The notes under the pieces: model-generated | What the model was told of the DNA's origin: nothing | The model's database searches: none | What the model saw: only the letters and a program-made list of their open reading frames with translations | In this document: in pieces, positions 23,248 to 34,725 of the stretch | Layout: the number at the start of each line of letters is the position of its first letter | How positions within the stretch are numbered: position 1 is the stretch's first letter | Origin: Xenoacremonium recifei | Lineage: Eukaryota > Ascomycota > Sordariomycetes > Hypocreales > Nectriaceae | Reading direction: 5' to 3' | Length of the DNA stretch: 64,000 nt | Assembly (NCBI GenBank): GCA_012184525.1 | Contig: WOFQ01000023.1 | Span: 124,001 to 188,000, forward strand | Position numbers and translations under genes: made by a program

Positions 23248-24339
23248 ATGCAGAGGCAGACACATAAACAAAGAAAAATGCTGTCAGGCAGAAATTAGGG
23301 CATCAGAGATAAATCATTTGCACCTGTCTGCCAATGAGAGCTATTGAGGCTTGGTTTGCACCAATTCAAACACGCAAAAAGCCTGACCGCCACGGGTAGC
23401 TGCAGCATTCACGGAGCAACCACGAACTAGCGTGAGGGCACAAATAAAATAAATGCAGTAAATTACCAAGTAATGGACGTAAATGCCTGGCGTCTATGGG
23501 CAGGAAAGACAGGCGTGTAAAAGTACGCCCAGGAACGGGGCCGTGGACTTAGGACACCAGACACTCACACATTTCTCATAAAGATGAGCTTCTACTGAGT
23601 ACTAGCATTTATAACTGATTTGACTCTGTAGGGTTTGGTATAAAATGTGTTATTTGAACAGACAGAGGCTGCTTTTGTCGCCCTGGATGAGCATCGAGAC
23701 GCGACCATCTGGATCGATGTCGATAGTGCTAACCCGCACCCTGGCAACAAGGATCGCTAATGAGTTCTCAGATCAAAGAGTAAAGTGGCAGTAAATCAGA
23801 GCCATTACGCACGGGTCTCTATCATTTTAGTTTCAACCTTTCCGTTCGAATGCGCCCGTGCTGAAGCTTTCTCAAATTACAATACAATAGAACAATCGGA
23901 CTACGGATGGCCGACCGACACTTATGACAATATACAAGTAAACTGCTGAATCAGAGCCACAATCAAAATTCAGTAGGCTGAGCCAGTGCCTTATCATAAT
24001 TGACTCGATCAGCTGCTGATAGTGAGGTAGACGGTCGCTACCTAGCGATTTCTGAGTAAGTCGAAGGGCAGTTGAAGCATTAAGTCAGTACTTTCCCTGG
24101 GATTCACCTTCCCGATGCTCAGGTTGACTCATCTAGGTAGGTAGTCTATTCCTCTCAGCCTTCAGCTTTTTGGCCTTCCTGTGACCATGGATACCTGAGG
24201 CAATCATGCCTGGATGCCTTGAGATGCTCGAGCTTCTCCTTAGTCTCCTGACCTGCTTTCTCTCTGTCTACTTTCTTCTAACAAGCATTCCCTCTTCCGA
24301 CACCAGGACTCAATAACACTCTATATCCTTCGTTTCATC
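23248..24339. other. Intergenic: upstream of the helicase gene
   Basis: A roughly 1.1-kb AT-richer region without a supported gene. It contains short CTAGGTAGGTA-like motifs near 24133 and presumably the helicase promoter. Confidence 0.5.
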
Positions 24340-25784
24340 ATGGTTTTCGACACCCGGGATCTTTCCGACCACATGGTTGGAAATTACGAGACGTTGCTCG
24401 GGACGGTTTTTGAAGCCGAAGAGAGGTCTGCGGCCGAGAGGCCCTGGGACGAAAACTCTCAACATTTGAGCCCATGGAGGACTGATCTTTGGAGTTGCGA
24501 TTCGTACGACGTACTCACGTGTGTCTGCGCATGCCCTTTTACAACAGAGTCACCTACTCTCCTTCTGAAGCATCCACGTCCACGTACCTGTGCCTCTGGG
24601 AAAATTTGGGATTGTGCGTGCCATGGAGTGGTATGTTGGCTCTCAAATTTGCTCCGCCACCCAATCGCGCAAAGAATACTGACCCTTTGTGCCCTGCTCT
24701 CTAGGGAATTGAATGGGGCATCGTGAACCTCTGGTCGAAAGGTGCCGTTCTGTCTCCCATCCGCGAAGACTAGGGATGCTAGAAGGTCCCTAACGGCGTC
24801 GTTTTCTACACGGACATAAAAGAAGAAGACCTAGGACTCTGCGGTGTCGATAGCAGAACAACCACATCAGTTGCCGCATATACACATCCAGATAAAGAGA
24901 TACTCCAGGTCATCGACTGGCTGGTTGAGGCAGCAGAATACCCTTTATCTCAGATCTATCATCTGGTCACAAAGGCCGGCAAGGCAGCAGGGATGGCTCT
25001 GGCATCAATCAACGGCATTAAAACGTCTCGCATCCTCATGTCCGTACCCAAGGTAGCTCAACAACTTCGACAAGATCATCTTAGCCAGGTCTTTGAGCAG
25101 ACTACTATCAGGCTATTGGGCAATCGCTTAGATCCGAAGCTTCTGCAGCGCATTTTGTAGGACGATACGCATCGGCCTTACCTGTATCGTGCTTGTCTCA
25201 GTCACGGCCAATTTGCACGAGGACTATTTATACCAGAATTGCCAAACGACTTCGGCGATGAATCATAGGACGGTACACCGACTATTATGAACTAGGAATT
25301 CGCTCGCTGCTCCGCCAGAGGGGTCAATGGAGATGTTGCTGAATTCCTTGCCCAGCTACATGGCATTTTTCTGAGAGGGAAATTCCATACTCATGCCTCT
25401 CATGACATGGACAAGCTTCACTACATTGTCGTTCTCTTCACGCGAGAATTCTGCCAAGAGTACAAGAAAGGAGTCAACCGCTGGATGAACTCCAACACGC
25501 GCTATGCAAGAGATGCGAAAAGCACAGCCCTGCAGCACATGCGGTCTGCATTCATCCGGCACGGCCGTGAGTTGCTGTGCCATGCAGCGTTACTCTGGAC
25601 GGACGAGGATGAATATTCGAAACAGCCCATGAGCCGATGCGGGTGTTAGTATCTCACTGTCGCAGGGAAAAACATGGAGGAGTTTATCGCAGAGGAGAAC
25701 TGGAAGTCTGTTCAGGAAGAGGTTCTGATCCGGTCTCTATTCACCGAGGTCGAGCCCCCGGAGGTGTACGATATAAGCCCCTGA
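24340..25784 (+). pseudogene. Decayed gene of unknown family, broken only by TAG codons
   Basis: A first exon (24340-24630, 97 codons) joins through a good 74-nt intron (donor GTATGT, acceptor CTCTAG) to a frame that runs from 24705 to a TGA at 25782-25784. This 360-codon frame keeps one register with coding-like composition (VIDWLVEAAEYPLSQIYHLV; FLAQLHGIFLRGKFHTHAS). It is interrupted by six in-frame stops, all TAG, at 24771, 24780, 25158, 25266, 25293 and 25647. No frameshift is apparent. TAG is a normal terminator for other genes here (at 32383, 38624, 49713 and 50320), so recoding of TAG is not supported. I do not recognise the protein family. Recent inactivation by point mutation is the simplest reading. 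Confidence 0.65.
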
Positions 25785-26118
25785 GTGTGAGCGGGTTTAT
25801 ACATTGTTGACAGCGTTTTCTTAGTATATTCTCAAGCGTATGAATAACAGCACTTGGTTCCTCTCCTTCGAAGTCAACTCCGCGATTCCGGCTCCGTAAA
25901 TCCGGCTCCAGTTTGCCGCCTCCTCCCACTCCGAGAACTCCGATGCCTAATCGGGAACATCTGGAGCTTCACCCACTGGCTCCGCGACGGTCGAGATGGA
26001 CGTCAGAGGCTGGAACGAGGTGGAGATAAAGGACTTAAGACTGTCTTGCACCGGTGAATGGTAAGTTGTGTTGTACATGAACGTCATTAGATGAATTCAA
26101 AGGATCGAGGATCAGACC

Positions 26119-26125
26119 TATATAA
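26119..26125 (+). promoter_or_regulatory. TATA box of the reductase gene
   Basis: TATATAA lies 131 bp upstream of the ATG at 26256, with a short A/C-rich leader between them. Confidence 0.6.
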
Positions 26126-26255
26126 GATTGAACGGCCCCTCATGCTGGACATTGAACAGCCATCATCAAACACCGTCCTCAACAAATAACCTGACCAGCA
26201 GTACCCATTGAAATATTTTCAAACTCTATCAACCATCATTATTACCAACTTAAAT

Positions 26256-27436
26256 ATGAGAGTTCTCCTTACCGGTGGCAGCGGCTTCATCGCCTCCCAC
26301 GTTCTCGATGCACTGCTCCAACGCGGCCACTCAGTCGTCACCACCGTGCGGTCTGCACAAAAGGGCCAGAATATCCTTGATGCACACCCAAAGCATCCCC
26401 GCGGGACGCTTGACTATGTTGTTGTGGAGGACATCGCGAAGGAGGGAGGTAAGGACATCAACCGTCCCTCACCGGAAAATGCGTATACTGACAAGGGGCA
26501 GCGTTTGATGAGGCCGTGGTGTCGTCGCCCGTGTTCGAGGCTGTGATACATACTGCCAGCCCCTATCACTTCCAGTCACAAAACAACAAGAAAGAGCTCC
26601 TTGAGCCTGGTAAGAGTTCTCCTGAACCATAATGACAGGCGCCGTGCTGACTGCTGTAGCCATCAACGGCACGCTGGGAATCCTGAAGTCAATCAAGGCA
26701 TTTGCGCCGTCAGTGTCCCACGTGGTGGTGACCTCGTCCTCAGCCGCCATTCTCGACCAAGCGAATCCGCAGAAGGTATACTCGGAGAAGGATTGGTGCC
26801 CGATCACCGAGGAGGAGGCACTTCAGGGCCCAGCCAACGGCTACCGCGCCAGCAAGACGTTTGCTGTAAGTCCTCCATGGTTCTCTGTCTCTCTGATCCC
26901 ACTTACCGACCAATTATCAGGAACGAGCAGCATGGACCTTTGTCGAGCAAGAGTCTCCCAACTTCTCTCTCACTGTTCTCAACCCGCCCCTTGTCCTTGG
27001 TCCAGTCATCCACCACCTGTCCTCCCTAAGCAGCCTCAACACCTCGAACCAACGCCTTCGCGACATTCTTACCACACCGGCATCAACACCACTCGGTCCC
27101 ACGGGCAACCATCTCTTCGTCGATGTGCGAGACCTTGCCCTCGCGCACGCTCTAGCCATCACAACGCCAACCGCCGTAGGTCAACGCTTCTTCCTCGTGG
27201 CGGGACGCTTCTCAAATCGCGAAATTGCTGAAATTATCCGCAATTCGTTCCCTGAGTTTGCAGACCGAGTACCAACCACAGATGAGGCGCTAAAGCCGGG
27301 CGATTATCCTGGAGGAGATCCGAACCGGGCATTTGGCTTTGATAGTAGCAAGGCTAAGGAGGTATTCGGCATGGAGTTCCGAGGGTTGAAGGAGAGCATC
27401 GTGGATGCGGTGGAGAGTCTGAAGCCATTCTTGTGA
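26256..27436 (+). CDS. NAD(P)-dependent epimerase/dihydroflavonol-reductase-like oxidoreductase
   Basis: Four exons (26256-26448, 26502-26609, 26660-26865, 26921-27436) give 340 residues, the usual length for extended short-chain dehydrogenases of the dihydroflavonol-4-reductase/Gre2 type. The N-terminal Rossmann motif LLTGGSGFIASH is followed by VIHTASPYH, the catalytic Ser region VVTSSSAAIL, and the active-site YRASK (Y-x3-K). LNPPLVLGP then precedes a substrate-binding C-terminal half. Introns of 50-55 nt have standard borders. It is likely a cytosolic NADPH-dependent ketone or aldehyde reductase, with the substrate unknown. Just downstream and convergent is a Zn2Cys6 regulator, so the two may belong to a small accessory pathway. 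That link is inference. Confidence 0.9.
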
Positions 27437-27636
27437 GACTTGCAGAGCAGCTGAGGAGGTGAAAAGGGGCTGGGTTCGATTGGTCAAAAGTTGGCAGGTT
27501 ATTAATCTTCGCATATATCATCACCTACAATACCCCTTTTAGTGCACACTTTTCGCCTTCAACGCCTTGCATATTTGACTAGACCAAAGCCTGAGTTCAT
27601 CACAGGAATGACCCTCCTCATCATATGTCTCGTTCA

Positions 27637-29992
27637 TTAACATACACCAGACAGGATCGAAGCCGACTCCGAGATGGGCTGCCGATGCCAGTCCAGCCTC
27701 CCATCCGAGCCAACCATAAAGCCCGCCACCTCCTCGACGAGCTCCCAGTCCCCTGTAGCTGGGTTCTTCTGCGCGGACCTGAAGATGATATTCGTGCCCA
27801 AGTCCTCAAATACCAGCTCTCTCCGTCTGAGTCTCAGCCATTGCTCCTCTTCATTGCCTTCCTTTTCATTCTCCCGCTCGACATCGCGGTTCTTCAGCGC
27901 AATAGCGCGGAATACACGACTATCCCGCAGCGCATTGCGCACCGGATACTGCGCCAGCACGCGCATTGCATCTTCTCGTACCGCTGCATCACGACATCCA
28001 AACGCAGCGATGAATAGTGGCCACGTCCAGCCCGAATCCATGGCAAAGCCGCAGTTCGGCCGGCTCGAAATCAGCGTCTCACTCACGTGAATCAGCTCCT
28101 TGTACTGAGGCGTCAGGCTCTGGGCCGTTGCTAAGTCGCTGAAGCGAGGGACGGCCGTGTAGATGTACAGGATGAGATACTCGGAGCGGAAGTTGAGGGT
28201 TACAAGGTAGGCCTGCTTGTTTCGATTCCGGTTGGCGTGCGCGGCTTGACAAAGGGGATCGAAGGCGTCGCTCCAGCGCTGCAGCCAGTAGCGCGACTCG
28301 TTGATAAAGGCCGAGATCTTCGGATGCTGCTTGACGCCGGACAGTTTGAGGCGCAACTCGTCGAGATTTTTTACCTTAGTAAGGGCCAGCTGGGCGGTGG
28401 TGGCTGTCAGGAGTGGGATATACTGCACCATCTGGCGCTGCAGCAATTGCCAATAGCCCAGCACCTCATCAAAGGTGCTGAAGGAGGCAGGCATATCTTC
28501 GAGGTTCTTGATGTTGGATTGCTTGGGGCGGAAATAGGGTGAGTGTTTGGTGAAAGGGGCGATGCCGGGAGGTCGTTGCGGCATAGCCGGTCGAGGAGGC
28601 GTTTGTTCTGTCTGACTCTGTGGACTACCCTGACTCTGGGGACTTGGAAGACCCGTTGGAGCATGTGAACTGCCATGAGGTCCTTTCCAAGGCGATCCTG
28701 GGTGACTCGGCGGCGTGTTTGCGCCTCCCGCGGGGCCAGCTCCCGAGCCACCCTGCTGCTGCGGTTGCGGCTTCGGCGGGAAGAAGAACTTGCGATATGA
28801 TCCCATGAATGACCGCGACTGCAGCTCCAGCGGTTTATAACAGTCCAGAATCTCCTGTACGAGCGCTGGCGGCGCTGGCGCAATGCTCACTAGATCTGGC
28901 GCCTTGTCCGTGCAAGCCGCCAGCTCGTTCAGCATGGTGAAGCCATGGGTGACATGCTTCAGCGCGGCTGGCACGTTGCCACGCTGGGCCTCAAAGCAAA
29001 TAAAGAGCAGCGAGGATAGCAGAGCGGTGCGTAGGCCCTCGCGTGTGGGCTTCGCCTTGGCCTGCATGCGCAGCGCCTCGCAGTAGTAGATGATGGCGTT
29101 GAGGTAGTGCTTGTTGGTGTTCATCAGGTCCATGGCTGGCGGGCTGCCGTCGGGTTCGGCATCGCAGGCCTTGCGCAGGGCTCCGACGGCCATGGCACCG
29201 TATCGAAGCGTTGTCTCCTGAAGGGTGACTTGCGGCATGGTGGCTGTCCAGAGACGTGTCTGGCCCAGCCCACCGCTGAGGAACGTTGCTGACAGGCGTG
29301 ACCACTCATCGAAGTAGAGGCGTTCTTCGCTGTCCTTGAAGAGGATCGTGTTGACGGCGGGCTCGGTGAGTATTAGGGGGGCCTTTTTGGTGTGGATGAG
29401 TTTGGCCTTCGAGGGGTCGGTGCGGCCTGGGCGGGAGGCTTCGTCGGGGACTGTATAGCCGTCGCAGTAGCCGCGCCATTTCATGCAGTTGAGACATGAA
29501 GGCTTGGTTTCGTCGCACTTGACGTGACGTTTCCTGTGGTTGAGGCGTGTTAGTGACGCTCTCGCGAGTCTCAACTCTCTCTCCCCGACACTTCCTCATA
29601 TCACATCTCACAAAGCCACCGGCAATATCGACAGGGGTGCTCCGAAGAGCCTGTAAGAGACACTCACTTGCCTATATCACACAGTCAGTATAGCCCCTCC
29701 CCCTTACGGCAGTTCATCACTCACATGTACTGCATCCCGTCCGCGCCCTTGTCGAGCTTCTGCGAGTATGTCTTGTCCGCGACTCCAGCGCAAAGCGATG
29801 CACGCCTCCTCTCGCAGCGACGGCAGTGGACCCTGCAGACCTGCCAGCGGCTGAAGAGCTGAAGCCATCAAAGCATGCTAGTCAGCGATGCGGCACTTGA
29901 GAGAGCAGGGAACAGCCGACGACGACCAAACAAACTCACTCGGCACTGCGGCTGCCCTTGTTGTTAAGCGGGATCGAGAATTGGATCTCCAT
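27637..29992 (-). CDS. Zn2Cys6 transcription factor with a 4-nt microexon
   Basis: The model has four exons (29940-29992, 29725-29759, 29668-29671, 27637-29533) and 662 residues. Splicing reconstitutes a canonical GAL4-type cluster: C27-x2-C30-x6-C37-x6-C44-x2-C47-x6-C54 (TGCSTCKKRHVKCDETKPSC). The codons for C30 and K31 are split by the microexon GCAA. The remainder is a fungal-specific regulatory region (DUF3468-like), with a Pro/Gln/Gly-rich insert at about residues 290-360 and Trp-rich C-terminal segments (MDSGWTWPLFIAAFGCRD). An alternative longer second exon (acceptor near 29857) is also in frame, so the linker before the cluster is uncertain. It is a nuclear DNA-binding regulator, possibly of the adjacent reductase gene. 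Stop TAA. Confidence 0.88.
29668..29671 (-). other. 4-nt microexon (GCAA) in the Zn2Cys6 gene
   Basis: GCAA is flanked by acceptor GATATAG upstream and donor GTGAGT downstream. The upstream intron (29672-29724) has a CTGAC branch site; the downstream intron (29534-29667) has CTAAC. Skipping it creates an immediate stop (TGC AGT ACA TGA). Including it restores Cys-Lys in the zinc cluster. Confidence 0.75.
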
Positions 29993-32382
29993 GATCGAGC
30001 ATCTGCTTGCTGCTACTGGTCGAATCGATACGCACGTCTCCTGTCGCTTCTCGCGCAGGATTGCTCCTCTTGCCGAACTGGGCAATTCGTCAATCGCGCT
30101 GACAGGGGCCGACAAGTAGATCTGGATGGAGCTGAGGCTGAGGCGGCGAGTTAGACGCGGCAGCTGAAGCTGGGGAACTGGAGCAAAGCTTAAAGAGAGC
30201 TCGGCAGTTAAGTAAGAGGTTATGAATGAACTCCAAAGCCCCTGGCCCTGAGAGTTTTGTGTCCGTCACGAGACAGACCGGGCGAGGCAGAACGCGAGAG
30301 CGAGAGCGGGAAAGGGGAGAGGCTTCCCGAGATATAAAAGCCACGGGGGGCTTGCTCGGCGTACGTCAATGGATATACGGACGAGGGTCCCGGGCGATGG
30401 AGAAAAAAACGGTTAATCAGAGCGCCAGCCCAGGGCACAACGTGTGTGTGGATATGATATAATAAGAACGGCTTGGGGAGCGAGCCGGTGGGATTGATTA
30501 ATCGCACTTGGAGAATGGGGAATGGACAGGGACCGGGGGGTGTGATAGTGGAGGACTTTGGGGACAGAGAGGCTGTTCAAGACGGGGAGAGTTGCAATCC
30601 TTCCTTTAGACTGGCTGTGGTGTTGAATTGTCCCATGGGTGGGAGTGGCTATGGAGCGTGTGTGCCATGCCATGCCATTGAGACACTCGCCAAGCGTACC
30701 AGACTTTGTTCTCTTGTCTCTTCAGCAACTATCCCAGACGTTGTCCCCTTCCCATGCCTCCTCCTCGGTCTTGGAAAACAATTCCGAGCATGCCGTCAAC
30801 GGCCGGCGCGCGCCATGCCCGAACCGCTGTTGGCGCTACAGAGCGAACCTGTACAAACTCGATCCAACACCAATTGGAACTGGCTCTCATCAGGGTCTTC
30901 CTGGAATAGGAGGGTGGGGAGAGGCTATCCGTGGCAGATGGAGCGCCCAAGCCCACCAACAGGGCAAGCCATGCGAAAGGCCGCGGAGCGCTAGAGAGCT
31001 TCGGCCGATGAGAGTGGCCCGAGAAACGGCTTTGGATCTTGACAGTTCAGAAACTGTTTGGTGTGTCTTAAGAGTAGAGTGCAGATCCTCCAGGCCAGAG
31101 TTCGTATCCTCGCTGCAGCACGTACAGTATGCCTTGCCAGTCTGCCTTTGACACAATCCTTCTCATCAAACAATCTCCTGCAAATCTCCTTCGTCGTCAT
31201 CGTCGTCTCCCCTCCCTGCTCCTGCTGCAGCCTCTCCACCAAAAAGCAATACCGAATCCTGCAGCATGCAGGCTAATAAAAATAAACCCATATCCGGGAC
31301 AGCTTCCTGTTTACGTCCCCCTGCCCATGAAGCGGTGGTGTGTCTCACTTCCAGCAGTTTTCATTAGCGGGAGAAGCGCTGGACAGGGCTGAGAACGGGA
31401 GACCGACTCCCCCCGTTGGTCAGAACAAACGGGATCTTTACAAACATATCCCGGAGCTTGCACCACATGCTGCATAGTATGCACGGGAGTACGAACGGGA
31501 AGTTTGAAAGCCGTTTGTTGGTTCATGGTGTCTCGGCATCGGACTTTGACAGCAGCGACTATTTCTCCGCCCCGGTTCAACACCCCGGCCAATACTCCGT
31601 ACGATTCCAATAGTCTTGCTCCGCGATTGCCACCTCGCTACGATATCTACGGTTGAGCCATACCAAAGTCTCGTCTCTCCTTATCCATTTCACGGGGAGT
31701 TTCCTCATGTGAAACCCCCCCACGTTCTGTTTACAAATGAACCAACGAAGCCCTCCTAATCCCTTCCAACTTGCCAAACCGTCAAGCCCTTCCACGTGGG
31801 GTGCACCAACCAGTCTGCCGCCTAACCTTTTCTTATCTGATCATGCTATTCGCATGCCATGCCAATGACCAACTTTGTCTGACAGTTCTCTAAAGCCGGC
31901 TTCAAGCGGGTTCCTTGCAGACCGGCGGCACCACTTGGACCAGTCTCCTGCTACTTTAGGTCGAGTCAAGACCCCATATGGATGCTGGAAGCTTGACTCA
32001 GGAGATAGCTTTGTAGAACCCGCTTCGGTTCTCTCGGGCCTCTAGATTGGAGAACGGTGATTTATCTCTACTAGCTCTATCGATCTGGCAGCATCGTCAT
32101 CCATTACCAAGCGAAAGGGGCTCTCCGTCCCGCGTATCCGACAACAAATGTGATAACCTAACCTGTTTGAGAGAATAGGGAAGCTTCTCCGTTGCAATTC
32201 GGAGCCGCAAGAAACCATTCAGAGTTTAAATGCATTGCCTTGTTGCTAACGGATATGGGTCGGAAATGGGAAGCTAGAGCGAGACCATTGTCGGCACTTC
32301 GAATATTATACCGTAATGGATATTTTGATTTGCCTCTTCGATTTTGTGCATACAATCAAATTCCGTGATGCTATCCATTTTT
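29993..32382. other. Intergenic: divergent promoter region of the Zn2Cys6 gene
   Basis: About 2.4 kb without a supported gene. Overlapping short frames occur on both strands, but none shows domains or splice-consistent extension. The first 500 bp is probably the Zn2Cys6 promoter. The distal end lies just beyond the stop of the next minus-strand gene. Confidence 0.5.
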
Positions 32383-32991
32383 CTAATGATGGTGGTGCTG
32401 GTGATGGCGAACATCATGAGCAACCTCCTCCGCACTCTGTGGAAGCCGGTCTTCAGCACCGATTTTGTTCTCCGTCTGTTGGCCAGCAATTCTTTGACCG
32501 GGGACATACTCTCGGTCAAATCCCCTCTCGTGAATAGGATCATGAGCGTTCGCACCCACACCCTCAAGACCAGATCTGTTATGCTTGTGCGGTCCGCCAT
32601 GTAGCTCGCGGCTCGACATGCCTTCCATGGGATGCCCCATTCCCCGGTCAACATCTAGCGACGTAGCTCCGGTGAGAGTATCTGCTGCTGAGACGCCGCC
32701 CTGCAATTCCGGGTTGCCGGCCTGGCCCGGCACTTCGGACTGGGGCTGTGGGTGGAACGATCGGGACTCCGGGGCCGTTCCGGGAGGGAAGGTCTCGGCG
32801 TGAAACTCGGGGAGCGCGTCGTTGCCGACCTTGACTCCCGGAGCATGCTGAAAGTATTGTTAGTACTCACCTGATAACCAAAAGGTGGGAGAACGTACGC
32901 CTTTATGAGTGGCTGGGGCCGTAGGGGGAACTCTGCTGTGAAACTCGCCCTGTTGAGGTCCCAAAGACTCAGTGTGACGGCTGGCAGACAT
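32383..32991 (-). CDS. Small hydrophilic conserved-looking fungal protein
   Basis: Two exons (32899-32991, 32848-32898 being the intron, and 32383-32847) give 185 residues. The 51-nt intron has donor GTACGT, a perfect ACTAAC branch and acceptor TTTCAG. Splicing creates KGHAPGVKVGNDALPEFHAE, and further blocks are SAADTLTGATSLDVDRGMGHP and RLPQSAEEVAHD. These blocks resemble a widespread uncharacterised group of small hydrophilic fungal proteins, from general memory rather than a search. There is no signal peptide or membrane segment. The C-terminus is His-rich. It may be stress- or conidiation-related, but no function is assigned. Stop TAG. Confidence 0.8.
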
Positions 32992-33101
32992 GATGATGAT
33001 TTTTGAACGACTTCAGGATTTGAGAGAAATTCAAAGAGTTTCAAAAGATAACGTGAGTTGCTGAGGGAAAGCTGCTTCCATGCAGATATCGCAATGGGTT
33101 G

Positions 33102-33109
33102 ATATATAC
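33102..33109 (-). promoter_or_regulatory. TATA-like element of the small hydrophilic protein gene
   Basis: On the minus strand GTATATAT lies about 110 bp upstream of the ATG at 32991. Confidence 0.45.
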
Positions 33110-34725
33110 CACTTAGACTTCGTGACGATGTATGATGTCAAGCCCACGCGACGCAGTTATTACATCACGACCTCACAAGCTTTTCTACCTCCATGATGGC
33201 AATTCAGAAGCATCCAGTTAGATATGGGCCGCCTCGAAGATTCCGGAAGCCAGGAAGCTTCTCCATCGCCCTCACCTTGGCTCTTCTGGAAACTATCGAG
33301 GTATGAAGTCCAGAGCTGATGGATCGCCCGGAAGAAACGTCCGGTGTGGTGGGTTTGGTTACCCTGGACTCTTCACGTCATCGACGTTTCGCGCTCTTTG
33401 CAGTGGATTTGATGTCCCTGGCACCCGCGCAGATCGATTTGATAGGAGGCAGTTGCCCGGGAAGCCCCTTCGATGCAAATCCAAAGAAGATCTTTCGCTC
33501 GATGTGGAAGCGATGGTCGGTTAGATTGTGGAATGTTGAGATCCCAAGTGCGATCCCACCACTCATTCAGAGCAACACTTGTCTGCAGCACTCCAATACA
33601 TTTTGCGACTCGGAAAAAGGTCACGAGGCTGGTCGCGACCGTTCCAACAAATGCCGAGTAAACGTGGCAGAAGCATTTACCGGCTTAGGATGAACGAGGA
33701 TGCTTCATGTAAAACGTGGCTTGAGAAGCTTGTCTCTGTTTCTTCGGCGCTTTGGTATAAGCCGCATGGCCTATTCTAGGTGCCAGGGGTTTCTCGTATC
33801 CCTCCGAACGTCAATTAATTAGACACTGAACGGAAACTTGTTTTAACGGGCACAGTGGGCTGAGACAGGCTATTAGCACCGATTTCCAGTTAATGGCCAT
33901 AAACGTCAGGTTTGCCAATGCAATGAGAGCTGATGAAATGAGAAGAAATCCCCAAATATCACGAATCAAACGCAATGACGAAATCACCTGTCCCGTCCCC
34001 CAAACCCCGTAAAGTGTTTGACGAAGGCCCGTTCACTCGAGCCAGGGGCTCATATAAGCATATTGAATAGCTGCGGATCGAAACCTCACAGCCTCAGGAG
34101 CCCAATTTCCACAGTTGGCAATAAGAGAGACACAATCACGAAGCTGAAATTGCAGAAATAGACTTATTTCCCCTTTTAATAGGGGTCCTCCTCAAATTTA
34201 CATCAGCTGCCGCCACAGCCACCGCCATCGCAGCCGTTCTCGATGTCAGATCAATCACGGGAACGACAAGTAAGCCAATTAGTGCTCTCGACCCCTGTAA
34301 GCATCTGGCATGCCCTGAAAGTCTCTGAACGGGCCCCCTGTCAGGATTGTCCCGACCCGTTGTCAGAGGGCATTGCGCTACCGTTAAGTTGAAACATACG
34401 GGGTGGGCGATGCGGTCATGGTGCTGATCAGCATCATTCAAGCTTTGGAGGACAAACGCGACAAGAAACATCTGGTGTGTGAAGTAGATTCGGTGGCAAT
34501 ATCGCAAGATCGTGCTTCCAATGCCTGTATACTTCCATCAATCAATGGAAGCTGGCATTTCAGCTGTGGCGCGATGCTGTGGCGGTGTTCCTCGTCGAGG
34601 AAGGTGTGACTGAGGGATTCCGTCTCACCAGTTCTAGGGGTTCCTTCCCAGTTCGCCAGCGACGGACAGCTGGCAACACCATCACTGGCGCTCCTTCCAC
34701 CGGTTGATCGTCCATCTGGAATGGA
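33110..34725. other. Intergenic region, no gene seen
   Basis: AT/GC-mixed DNA with short overlapping frames that lack domain features. It lies between the divergent small-protein gene and the glucanase leader. Confidence 0.5.

Noticed and set aside
24340..25784. TAG recoding as sense codon or programmed readthrough
   Set aside because: Several neighbouring genes end with TAG at conserved termini, and six readthrough events in one gene are implausible.
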